In this document: positions 36,211 to 48,780 of the stretch, piece after piece | Layout of the letters: each line of letters begins with the position of its first letter | Numbering within the stretch: the stretch's first letter is position 1 | Source: Platycnemis pennipes | Lineage: Eukaryota; Arthropoda; Insecta; Odonata; Platycnemididae | Assembly: GCA_933228895.1 (NCBI GenBank) | Contig: OW121848.1 | Span: 139,580,615-139,644,614 of the forward strand | DNA length: 64,000 bases | Reading direction: 5' to 3' | Notes under the pieces: generated by a model | The model's database searches: none | Told to the model about the DNA's origin: nothing | What the model saw: only the letters and a program-made list of their open reading frames with translations | Program-made: the position numbers and the translations under genes

Positions 36211-39205
36211 GTAAGTGTTCCAACAGGACGATTTCGACCGTTACAAAGCTTTGATTCGGGAAAGATGTGAGTCACCTCGTTTGGAAAGGTTCCATTTCTG
36301 TCACATGGACTCGTCCGAAGAACAGCTTCCAATTGCTTTCCTCGGAGGGGAGCCTCAGATTTGAGACACACTCGCCACCATAATACTAGCGTAGCATCAT
36401 GAAAAGACTGTTTGCCTTTTATTGCTTCTTTGAAAAAATATTCATCTTTTTATCATCCGTCAAAACGATAACCTGATGTGGTTGCTAAGGTAATCCAGAC
36501 CGCATTGAGTTTATCTATAATAATACTGAGCATTTTATTTTAAATTCCATATTTTATGAATAAATTGGCATCATATTGATATTACTACATCATTTATGAC
36601 TCATTACAGCTCGTATCGAAAATTGTAAACGTTTAATTAATATGTAGAGAGCAATACGGATTTTGGATTCAGCTCATTTTCGAGGCTTTTGAATCCAATT
36701 GCATTTTTGGATTACACAGCTTGAAATAATTCGAAATTTTAATACATATACATTTATAGCAATAACTTTATCACATAGTTAGTATCCGGTGTTTGAGAGA
36801 ATTAGCGTCGTAATTTATTTTGTGCGTTTCCACTTTTTTGCAATATGCATGAGTGCTACCATTTTCCCCTTGAACTTTCACGCGTTTGAATTCAATGTGA
36901 CACAAGAAACGATGGAGCTGAGAGCTTATTTTTGCTCGTAAACCTATTTTGTCTTTCTCTTTCATTGATTTGCAATGCATTTTTAAGGTTTCGGTTCTGG
37001 TACGTTTCTTAGTATCACATAACACTTTTGTCTTGAAAACAGATCGACTCTTCACTGTAAAGACTTAAGCCAATCCTTTGCCCATTACTTCACGGCGAAA
37101 TTGAGCTCTTACCGCAAAAGTACTTTGCATCTCTCATTTGGTGAAGTTTTGATACTTGCTTCCATAGTGTCGTGAAAATCTCTCTGGAAATTGGTGGGCT
37201 ATAAATAATTGTTTTATTATCACTTCAAGTACGAAAAAGCGCGACTAGATCAAATGCTCTAATGTTCAAAATAGTAATGAATTTAATATGGAAGCCTTAA
37301 TACTGAGAAGAATAAGAAGTAATAAGAAGACTAAGAAGTAATAAGAAGACTAAGAAGAATACAAGTACTGTGCATCAACCTTTAGGAACAAGTACGCTTT
37401 TCACTCGAGCTCATATTGTGAGAGGAAAAGAAATCCAAAGTCTGAAAAAATTATATCATATTTGGATGAGGTAAGCAAATAGCTTCGAGCGAAAAAACAG
37501 TCTCGGTAGAAGACTTTGCATTAGCAAGTTGAATTCATAAGAAATGAACGTTTGATCGAGAATGGGAGAAGATTGTTTTCCTAGGCCCGCCCTAATTCGT
37601 TGCTCCACTCCAAGTCGATCTTCGAGGTCAATGCTGGCTTAGGTCAGCTCGCCGAGATTTTTAATTCGTTTCATGACCCATTTCCTAGTGTGCATATTAG
37701 GTTGGCGTGTCTAGTCTTCATTCATCCCTGGCGCTCAGGTGTTTCATAGGACGTGAAATCATACACCAGGGGGATGTGTGGTCCGATATTACTGTAAATA
37801 TCCCAGACCACCCTGTGCATTAATTTCGGTGCGCTCACTGCCTCGCTTATAAACGTAACTGGAAAAACCAAAAAAATTGCAGCAGCCAAAGAGTTTGCGT
37901 GCGACTATTCTTGAAGCAATCGCTGCTGAGGGTTTTGAAAACGTGAAAATAAATTATGGAAATGTTTGTGCATTTGATTTAGGAATGGAAGGATATTAAA
38001 TGACATACAAAGAGTAAAATTCTTATTTTCCAAATTTGTTATTTCCTATTAGAGAGGGTTTCAGAGAAAGCGAATTAAATGAAAAATAAGAGAAAATTGC
38101 TTTTATTGCTCTTCACTTTCCGCTACTTTTTTAATACGCCAAAGAAAACTCTAGATGGATATCATGCAATTGGATGAATTATATTACGTTACTTATTATT
38201 ATTCCGTCTTTAGCATTCAGCCGAGTTGAGAAGAGTCGAATAAACCAAGGCAGCAAGACCACACAACTAAAAGGAAAATGGTGAAGCAAAGGAATAACAA
38301 CTAGATTAAGAAAATAAATATCAATCAACTGTGGGAGGAATTATTCTCTACAGCTCAATCATGAGAAATTAAGAAAAGACTGGAAAGTCAATGGCAAAGT
38401 GTAAAAATGAACAAATAAGAAACAGCAAATTTTAGAAATTACCGCATACCTAAAATTAAGTAATCTGAGAAAGAGAAATTATGTTAGACAGTATAACAGA
38501 AAGGGAAGAAGAAAGAATCTACGAAGAATGAGTGAGGAACGATGGCCCTTGAAAATGTAGAATTGGGAACTCCCAGGCAGGAGGAGAAGAGAAAATGGGG
38601 TAAGGAGTGAAGGAAAACGACCTCTATAGGCAATTAAATGATAGAGACATGCAAAACAGATGGGGTTTGTGAAGTATGCGGAAAACAGCTAACGCTGTAA
38701 GAAAAAACACAATAAAAACATCCTTTAACACGAATTTTTTGAAGGATTGGTAAATGCCCTTCGACTATGAAATTACGGTATGAAACACTTAGTCAAAACG
38801 CCGTTTTCAAAAATGGACTCGTAACCAAAATAGGTTAGAACCTGCTAAGCATGGTGGCGTGAGATGTAATTCCTTCCTCATTATCAAAATTTCCTTAACA
38901 ATGCTTGACAGCATAATTGTCTTCTGAAGAGCACTCGATTGAAACGCTTTTTAAATTTACAGTACCTTCTCGTTTCCTTCTTGCTTTTTACCCCCTGTCG
39001 ACGGCCCGGCTGTCAGTGATCATCACTGCACTCCGTATTCTCGAGGTACAGGCTACGTTAAGTACGTAGTAGTACAGTAGCGCATCGACCTGGCAGTTAA
39101 GCGGTCGGAAGTTCGGTTACCGCATTGGTCACCAATGAAATGTTTTACTTAGGATTGAGATTAGGTGTAATGGAACTAATTAAAAGGTATTGGGTTAAAA
39201 AATGT
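36211..39205. other. AT-rich sequence with minor repeats
   Basis: Short AAGAAGACTAAGAAGTAAT units repeat at 37306-37360. A purine-rich stretch at 38240-38700 with fragments such as GTPRQEEKRKWGKE looks like a worn-out mobile element, but I cannot assign it. Confidence 0.35.
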
Positions 39206-39209
39206 AAAT

Positions 39210-39436
39210 TGGAGGGGCGGGCGGGGGCCTTCTGGAGCCCCCCTGGCGCTTAGACCCCTGTAGATGCATTGTGCCAACCCACATTTAACCTGCCCGTCAC
39301 TTAAAGACAGGGGACAAGATCACCACGGTAGAGGTATAGAGGGGGGCTACCCATCCATCCTCCGTCCGGGCCCAACGTTGCTTAACTTCGGTGATCTGAC
39401 GGGAACCGGTGTATCAACGTGGCTAGGCCCTTGCCC
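39210..39436 (-). mobile_element. 5S rRNA-derived element (SINE3-like) or 5S pseudogene with extra body
   Basis: On the minus strand from about 39435: AAGGGCCTAGCCACGTTGATA, then ACACCGGTTCCCGTCAGATC, ACCGAAGTTAAGCAACGTTG, GGCCCGG and GGATGGATGGGTAGCC. This follows 5S rRNA in order, including internal box A (AGTTAAGCAACG) and a box C-like GGATGGGT. The 5S 3' end is then replaced by unrelated sequence down to about 39210. A 5S head on a foreign body is the plan of SINE3 elements. A dead 5S pseudogene with a later insertion is the alternative. No clear poly-A tail or target duplication was seen. Confidence 0.65.
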
Positions 39437-40179
39437 ATTAGATAAACCTTGGCTGTTTGATTAATTAAGATCTAACACTAAGCTACTTGTCTCAAGGCGC
39501 AGTCAGGCCTCTTAATCGCATGCGTCTGAGTGTCCTCGGACACTCATCACTATTTCGGTAGACCATTCACGATTCGGAGAACAGAAGTCTAGCCTGCCGG
39601 TGTCGAATTCGCATTTAAACCAAATTTCATTTCTTTTCTAAAGATGCATTGCTCACGCTACGCCATTTATATCAAGGACAAATCCATCATTCCATTGGTG
39701 AGAAATTTTTTTCTAAGAACATTCCACAGAGTAATCATTTTGAAAAAAAAACTTTAGTCATTTGGACACAAAGCAAACGATTGATGACTTTGAAAAAATA
39801 TTTCCAGTCAAAGGTTCCAAAATAACTTTCTCATTATTCAACATACAAGGGACGTAATGCAAACTCCACAGTAAGTACTCTACAGACATTTTAGAGCTAA
39901 ATAAATAAGATAGGCAAATAATATACATGCATATTGAGGTGTAACACTTTGCAGCGTAACAAAGAAAACCATTGCTACCATTAATGGTTAAATTTTTAAT
40001 TAGCATATGAAAATCTAGAATATCCACTGTAATGTTTTTATGTATTTATTAGAGTTGCATGTATTATTCCTGAATTAGACTGCATTTTATGATGCGTAAG
40101 CGAAAATATTCATTTCTATTGAACGTTGCACCAAAAATTCGCCTTTACAAAACGAACCCCCAATGAAGTTTCCTTTCGG
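39437..40179. other. Intergenic sequence
   Basis: No supported feature. Confidence 0.4.
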
Positions 40180-40800
40180 ATTGAGCTAATAAAACCGGTG
40201 AAGATGCTTCCATTGAATATAAACGCCCGCTCCATCCTCGTTAGACAATCGCGTCCAACGGCCGTTGGTGGATTCGCCTTTAAAATTCAGTCCAACCGCT
40301 GCGGCCTTGCGGCGAAACTAGTGCAAACTTCTAAAGGCCACATCTCCCGAGTGGAAGGAGCCCCTCGGGTTGAGTGAGCATGCGATTCGCTCTAGAGGCC
40401 CTATCTCCTCCGCCTCCCCCCAACCTAGGACAGCGGGAGCGGGAGACTGATAAAACGGGGGGAAGGAAGGAAATGGGTGAAGGTCGCTCGGACTAAATAA
40501 AGTCTCGCGAGCGATCACGCGATGCGGCTCGGGGGTTGTCGGCGAGTTGGTGGCCGGCTGCTGGAACGAGCTTTCACTCGGGAAATGCGTGCGAGCGATT
40601 CGGTGGACGTGAATCGAAATCAGGAGCCAGCCAAGGAGCGATTAATTATGGGACGCCGCCGATCGACTGATGTGCGGAAAGGGCTCCTTCGATTCTTAAT
40701 GTGACTCACAGTTTCACGAGGAAAGAAGTGGATTTAACATTGAAACGGAATACAGAGTCTCGATGCGTGCTCGCGAAACTCCCAGTCGAGCCGTGCCTAC
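40180..40800. other. GC/CpG-rich island
   Basis: It contains CpG-dense stretches (40240-40330, 40480-40690) and short open frames in several registers without recognisable protein. Possible regulatory element or unannotated 5' exon. Confidence 0.3.
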
Positions 40801-43800
40801 CCTCTTTTTCTTCTTTGGAAACTATTCAAAATGGAAAAAAAACACAAGCAACAAAAATTCATGATGACTCGGGAGAGACAAAGGGGCTGTCATCAATTGT
40901 AAATGCATTCGTTGTTTATAATTGGATTTTCTGCATTAGCATTTGAGCATTAGAACTCAAAATAAACGATTCCTCCGAAGTAATAAAAATGTGAAGATGT
41001 TTTGGCATTTTCAGAGTTCGTGTTGTCTTTCATATGAATGCTCGATCGGAGAATAATGTTCTCACTTGGATAATCACTACTTGGATACCTACTTTATTTA
41101 ATTCCATATTTTTATATTAAGTTTTAATTTGACTGCACGAATACTTTCTTAGCCGCTTAAATTGGGATTGGCTAAGTACAATTGATGAAATAACCAAGTC
41201 CCACTGATGAATTATTTTCGAAATAACTGATAATGGAAGCGATCACAATGATGATATTACACAATTTTAAGTATGCAATGTGATTCTGACAGAAGTCAAC
41301 GTCAAAAGGATTCTGATCAATATTCACCGAAATTATTTCGCGAAATAAATTGATACGTTTGCTCCAACAATTTTGGAATTGAAATTCTCCAACAATTTGG
41401 GAACTGACATTCGTCATGCAACGTAAAATTAAAAGGAATAAATTTTTAGGTCAAAATGGTTCACAACTGACTGAAAGTGATTAGCATGGTAAATTATGTT
41501 GGAAAGTTGTTCGATTATAATTCCTCGTTTTTAATTGGGGCTTTTATAGGGTGATTGAAATCAATTAGGTGAAGGACGGAGACAACAGATCTCATCGATA
41601 GGTTGGCGATGATAGATTATCCCCTCCAATTAATATGTAAACCAGTTAATTCATATCTCTTTCAGAGTACTTTTTTATAATTTTCCTTGCCAAAAGGGAT
41701 GTTTTCTTCGTAATCAGTAAACCAAAAGAAAAGCCAACTGCCGAAGAGTTGACAGTCGTGAGATGTTTCAAAATATTCAGACTCAAAAATAAGGAATATG
41801 CTTTAACATTTTAATGGTATTTTTTAGTGATACATCAATTAATTAATTTGTTTGTTTTCATAAAAATAATTCTTAGTCTGCAACCGGGCAACTCAGGACG
41901 AAGAAAATGCTGCCTAACTGCAAAACGTTTTCAAATAACTTGAACGATATGCCCAAGCATTAACCTAGAATTTGGTGCACCAATAAAATGTGCCGATTGT
42001 TTCGATTCTGCGAGTGAAACGAATAAAAATTCACATCCTATCCGAAATTACACTTTTTGAGATTTACTTCAGGGGCGTACAGTATCATCTAGGATGCTTA
42101 TTCTGTGGGATGAGGAATACAGTTGTCTACACGGCGTGAACCTCAGCTGATTCCTTTACTCCTTTATCGTTTCTTGGGCTTTCGTAACTTTCTTTCAGGA
42201 CACATCCTCGGCTTTTCTATGCAGCTATGGCTAATGCTCACCGCATGTCAACCTATCCTAATTATCTTATCTCGTCCACTTATAGCGTACACGTCTGGCA
42301 AAAAAAATATTTCCTTTTCCTCAGGATCAAGAAAAATATTCAATTACCTCACCTAAGGGGTGTTTCTATGTTTCAAGTTTCTATGAGCCGTTCCCTTACG
42401 TTTGCGATTATGTCTGTTTTCATATGTGGCTCATATTAAGCATCAGATCCTTTTTCATATGTGGCTGCTTATATTCACGGAGGACCTCCTTTGCAAGTGA
42501 AATTCTAACCATCTCCAATTATCCTCGCGCCAGAATTCCTCCCCCTCATAATTATCTCCCACCCGAGTGGGAGACCCCGGAATTACCTGGGAATGATTTT
42601 CATTCCTTCAAAGAAAAATTGCTAATAGGGTCCAGACATGGTAGTATTCAACACTTATCCTTTTATCATTATCCATATATTTTGCCTTTATTTCGCTTAA
42701 CGCCTCCCCAACCAACAGTACATTAAAAAACAACAGCATCCCTATCTCATCCCTATTTATGAGTGCATAAATCTACCTTTCAATATTCCATTCCCTAATT
42801 TCCTTCGTCAGCTGATTATCACAGCATTAACCTTCCTTCATTGTATTTTAATTCGACTTAATTCTGCATTCATAGCATTATGTCTCATTCAACGTACTCA
42901 AAACCGATCAAAGTAATGACGATCAGTTCTTCATTCTCTAAAACAATTACGAGTAATATACCCTTCAATATCCCTTTCTAATATTTCGTTGGCCCTCTTT
43001 CCATCCATTACATTTAACCTCCATTTAATTTAACTGCCAAAATCTCTGTATATCTAGTTTTAACACGCGTGAATATAACTGAAATCTAAACGCTTAATGA
43101 ACTGCTTCGCTTTTCTCAGATGTAAGGGATATTGAAGTTGATCAAGCAGTTTGACTGCCGGACACCGGCTTTCCCCGTTCGGTAAATGTCAACGCTCTTT
43201 CTTTCTTTCTTAAGGTTTTCAACCTAATTTTTATCTTTTTTCTCTCTACGATATTAGAATCAGCATTTGCCTCTGGCCCGTGAATCCCTATTCAAAAACT
43301 TCCAGCGAAAGGTCTCATTTGGGCATTATTTTGAGCTATATCAATAGTCATTCTGTGACCAGTTCGGTAACAATGGAGTCTACATATTAGCTTCTTCTCG
43401 TTATTATTTTTTGGTTTCTTTACATCTTTTTACCCACTGGAGAAACTTAGTTATTTTTTAACTTATTTGAATCATATATGAATAGAAATGGTTCCCACAA
43501 ATATAGACCGCGGCACTCTTTTGTAGTGCATTCAAAATCCCAAGATATTTTCGTAATAGGCACAATTCCGAGGCATAACAATAAATCTTATTGTATCCAC
43601 ATTTATCTTTATAAATTCTCTCAATGTGTCCTACATGCATTTGTGTCGATTCAGCGTGCCTTTCACCGAAAATCTTCACCGTTTGCCAGCCTTCACTGAC
43701 AATTCATTAATATCAATCGGCCATCATAATTCCTTTCTCCCCTTAAATGAAAATATTTCATTTTTAGTCATTTTTATCATCAAGGGTTGTTACGAATGTC

Positions 43801-44150
43801 TAAGACTTAAATTTTACCGGAGCGATATCATTCCGCCTCAGCGAGCAATATCAGAGCCCATATTTAACCTGGACATCACCATAGTCCGCACTGCTTATGC
43901 GTTTTACCTTGAGGTTTGCGGTATTCACATTTACGACCCACGAGTTTACGTTTTCAAGAGAGCTCCACGTTCTCATTAAGTCACTCTTCCGAGATCTCAC
44001 CTAATATTATTCAAGGTGCTGAGTGTATTATTCTGCAGTTGCGAGGTATCTGAGAATATCCGGAAAAAAATATCTCTGTACCTAATTCGTTCAGATTACT
44101 GATTTATATGTTTATGAGTTTATATATATTGATTTATATATTTTATGACC
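40801..44150. other. Mixed intergenic sequence with a pyrimidine-rich part
   Basis: 42.1-44.0 kb is pyrimidine-rich on the plus strand, as expected for the antisense of an A/G-rich worn LINE. The minus-strand frame 43458-43679 (KIFGERHAESTQMHVGHIER...) looks protein-like, but I do not recognise it. Confidence 0.3.
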
Positions 44151-44174
44151 ATATACAGATATATGATTAGACCA

Positions 44175-44270
44175 AATGTAATTAGGCCATGTAATTAGAC
44201 CGTGTAATTAGACCGACACAGTGATATGCCCTGTCGCGTAGTCCTACGCGGCATGCGTAGGACTAGGCGA
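44175..44270. repeat. Short tandem repeat followed by hairpin
   Basis: TGTAATTAGACC-type units repeat three times (44178-44214). TCGCGTAGTCCTACGC (44234-44249) then pairs with 44255-44270 with one mismatch. Confidence 0.7.
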
Positions 44271-47200
44271 GCGAGAAAAAAATAGCTTAATGTTCTCCGG
44301 AGTAATTTCATTCTATATCATGGGCGAATGCCATTGATTATTATTTTCAAATGTCCATTATAATAATAAGCTTTCATGGATAGATGGAGTAGCATTCATC
44401 CCAACTGTACAATAGAAAATGTCTCATGATTTACCTATGAGTTAAAAGCTGTGCTCAGAAGACATTGCCGTCGTTTGACTAGCCAACAATTCTTATTTCA
44501 AGCACATTAGGAGATAAACTTAACAAATCATTGGATTTTATCAAACTTATTCTATTGTTAACCAAAGTAAAATAAAAATTGAAAGTACTCATTGCGCAGA
44601 GCTAGAATTTAATCCAGAATAATTTCTTTAAAAAAACTACCAATAATAATTTATGCAGACAAAATAACAAATATCATAAAAATATATCAGCACTATTTAA
44701 CAAATTAGCAAAACCGATCAATTAGAATTTCAAGTCGATTCACAAAAGTAGATGTAATAATCTGATAAAAATGCATACTTATGATATTTTTCATACGTAA
44801 ACGGATGAACGTTGAACCCTTGTATGGTCATAAGAATTGTTGCAGCCTTTGAGTCTTAATTATTAAAAGCAACAAGAATTTCCATAATTTTTATACAATA
44901 AAAATGTATGCATACATAAAAGATGCACGTCCAAACTAGTCATAAGCGTAAGTCTTGAGTGAGCACGAGATGGATTCGTGCTTTTCATAATTTGGACCGA
45001 TTGGGAATCGAAAATCAAAATCTAGTCAAATGTGTTACGAGTTTAAATCTTGCCGCAAGCATGAGCAGAGACATAAAGCCTTTCACTTCATCGCTGTCTG
45101 CAATCTGCGGTGACTTTATCTGATGGCACGGATTTCTCAGTATGCGGACGGAATTAATTTTAGGGCCTTGACATGGATTATCTTCACTGCTAATTGATGG
45201 AACTATTTACTGAATTCAAATATCTAAGTATTAGAGATCCGAAAGAGTCATCTATCATGATATCACCTTGTGAAATTCTTTCAGCATATCCTATAGCTAG
45301 AGCATTTGATGATTAAATTGTTCTGAACAAAATTCTTACTCGGTTTGAAACCCGAGAATTATTTATTAATATAATTCGCCAAGAAAGAACGAAATATTAT
45401 AAAATTATGAGTGTATGAATTTGGTATGCTGAGAGAATTGTATTTTTAAGATGCAAGAAAGTTACTTTTTTGTAGAACCACACAGGTTCTGAGATAAATG
45501 CAAGGGCATACTGTTACACTATCGTAAAATCCTATTGGGAGGTTGAAAAAATCGATCTATTTCGAATATGGCATCATATGTATGCGGGATATAGTTATTG
45601 ATAATTGCGTGAAAGATTCACTATGCATTGAAGTACCGCCATGGCATTCAATAAATTTCGGAAATTCCTTGGAATACATTTAGACACTTAGCATTACAAA
45701 ATCCATTCTTCATTGTTCCCCACCATAAAGATCCATATCCATTTGACTAATTCCTTCAGCATTTCTGCTATTGGATACGGCGAGGAAATAGCAACTGCTA
45801 CGCTTTGTGAGATCCAAATGCCTGAACTATTCAGAATGTTACACCAATTAGTAATAAAATACAATCGGAAGGAGATTTCCAGCATTATTACCAGATTATT
45901 TTCATATTTTACTTAAGTTTTAAAATGAGCATTTAAATTCACAGTGTATTTCAAGATATTGATTCTAAAAGAAAGCAAGAGTTTAAATAAAACTTATTTT
46001 TTGATAGTATATCAAAAAGTTCAAAGAACCCGATAGTAACACGATTTTATGCCTTAAAAAGAAATCGATCCAGAGCAAAAGTCCAAGGTCTCCAATTTAT
46101 ACCAATCACAATGGTGTTTGGAGGCGAGATGAACGCTAACCTGTTGCAACGACGATTTTGAATATTGGTCAAGGGCCACTGGGGACGATAATGGATCTCG
46201 TCCGAAACGCTATATTAAGTACAACTGCAGCTTCAGAAACCTTGCCTTTTCGTTCCAATTTCCAACGATCGATTCTCCAACAAACGCCAGATAACATTGA
46301 TTAGTTCAGAAATATATTAAATCATCGAAAATGCGTACCTCCAGCAGGCGAATTGATTGTTTCAACATTGAAAAAGAACAAAATAAAAATTTTCCTCTTT
46401 CCAATGGCACAATCGGTTTAATGTTTTTAAAATAAAGAAGTGCATAGGTTACATAAAATCTAAGTGTGCAAATTAAGTTCTTCATTCCACTTTAAATGTT
46501 GATAAATAATTTTATAATCCGGAAAACATTTTACTTAAAGATTCCTTCGTTACAGTTTCCACTTCAAATTATTAAAATGTTGGGAATCACCGACTAAATA
46601 GAATTTCCAAGCCGTATATGTAATTTGATTACTCCCATCTTTCTGGGCGCCTCAAATTTCTGAGATTGGAATATTCGTATTTCAGAGTGAAAATATGTGT
46701 CCATTTTCTCAATGCCATCTTTACCGATAATATCATCAAAGGTTCTAGAAACCATTTTCTTAAAGGTCTCTTTTTCCAAACTTAAATAATTCACATATAT
46801 ACTCCTCACTTCTTTCCTTCCATTCTCCCTCTCATCACAAAGTTAGGTATCTTGAAGTGAATTCTCTCAAATTGAATTCTGTTTTGTTTGATAATTAAAA
46901 TTATACATTCATGCATTTTTTCTAGCATAGGAAGAAATGTACAAATACAAATACCTTATTAATATATTAAAAACAAAAGTAATGTATGGAGAAAAATTGC
47001 TTTAGTTGATAAAAAGCATTAATCGAAGAGGAAATTTACACGATATCATCTTAAATTTACCCGATAAAGGTAAAGTACAAACGAGGCATCAATGTTTGGA
47101 TTTTTGCGTGAAAAATGACATTTTCAGCATCATAACTGGCATATTTGGAAGAAAGAAAAGGAATTATTAAAACAAACCGTTAGCTAACTTCATTTCTACC

Positions 47201-48143
47201 CTGCAATGTCAAGTCTATGTCATTGAGACACGCGAATGAATAACTCAGTCGACCTATTTGAAGTAGGCATTGCGTTTACTACCATTTTAAATTTATTTTA
47301 TTATGAACTTTTCCCTATTTAAAATGCTGAGAATGCTTTAGTCACAATTAGTAATATAGGGTGAAACGAGAGCAAAGAGTCGATGAATGCCAGGAAAGAA
47401 AATTCACTTGGAAGTATAGTGAAATAGAACCACAAGCACGGAAAAGTTTTCACTAATTCCTAAATAAATTTCACCGCAAAGAGTGAGAAAATTAGAATTC
47501 TAAGAACGATTTATTTTCTGAGAAAAAGTTTTTATACCGAAATTCAAGTAGTAAATGTAACATATTTACTAATCTCCGATAGAGACCATTTTGACCTATT
47601 TGTGTTTTGAAAGGTTACGAAAGAAATTTTTAAAAGATCGAATGAATAAGTATGGGGGCTTAAATCATTACACAGCTACTTATAGTCCAACTCATTCTAA
47701 TATGATTAAAAAATAGAGGAGGCAAAGGGCTACAGACAGCTCAATAGCCAATGGGAAAAAGCCAAGAAAAAGAGGCTATATTTCCATAAAACTAACCATT
47801 TACCAGATTAAGGCTTCCTTAAAAGTGAGGAAACATTTCATTAGTAATTATATCAGGAGCATGCACATTTATGATAATGAGACATGAACAAAGATAGCCA
47901 CAGAAAAGATAAGACTCATGAAATCATTAGAGATCAAGTGTTACGGAATAATGATGGAGATAACATGGATAGAGTGAGTAACAAACAAAGACATTAACAG
48001 GAGAGTATTAGACAAAACTGTAGAAAACTCTAAAAAGAAAAGGGGACATCCTTATCGGACTTACCTTGACACACAATGACCTCATGAAGACAGTTATAGT
48101 TGATGGGGATTATAGCAAAGGATCATAGCATTATAGCAAATAC
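44271..48143. other. AT-rich intergenic sequence
   Basis: No gene or named repeat was seen. Confidence 0.45.
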
Positions 48144-48193
48144 TCTCCACTCACTCCATATACCTCAGATGAGGTATATGGAGTGAGTGGAGA
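48144..48193. repeat. Perfect 24-bp palindrome with 2-base loop
   Basis: 48144-48167 (TCTCCACTCACTCCATATAC...) is exactly complementary to 48170-48193. The perfection and tiny loop indicate a recent origin by snap-back copying. Confidence 0.9.
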
Positions 48194-48399
48194 AGGGTAC
48201 TAAACAAAATTATGAGAGCATAAATTTGGTAGCATGATAGAAGAATCGAATGAATAGCTGCGGTAAATATTTATTGCATTGGTGATGAGGGATGATAATG
48301 TTGGTGATAATGATAACAGCTGGAGCTCTGATTGCCAAAAATATGGATCACACCCCACAACTGCAACGCATATATTTCGAATTCATTGCGGACACATAA

Positions 48400-48780
48400 T
48401 CAGCTAGCACGAAAAATCTGCCGACGATCGACAGCCGAGGAGCCACCTCGCGTGTCTGCAACCGGCGTCTCTCCCGGTCCGTTTTAGGCCCTGGAAGGGT
48501 TTAAAGACTAACGAATTACTTGTGCGCGTATCTGCAATCTCTTGGTGATTACTCCAAATGGAACCAACTCACGCGCGTCATTTTCGGCATTGGGTCATTG
48601 GGTTAGGGCACCCAAGCCGCTGTCGGATACTGACCCTTTACTCACAAGGGGGCGAGAGGGCGTTCCGCCCCCTTTACTCAACCCCTTTCGCCCCGCCCCC
48701 AAGTGCCTTCTCTGATTCATCAAGCAGCAGCCGTTTCCGGTGGGGTCGTGTTTAACACCTCATCTATCTAATGGATTAAG
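48400..48780. other. GC-rich patch
   Basis: CpG-containing sequence between AT-rich flanks. A 65-codon frame (48558-48755) is not recognised. Confidence 0.25.

Noticed and set aside
39070..39125. tRNA-like GCGGTCGGAAGTTCGGTTACC near the 5S element
   Set aside because: Resembles a box B only loosely and no box A was found.
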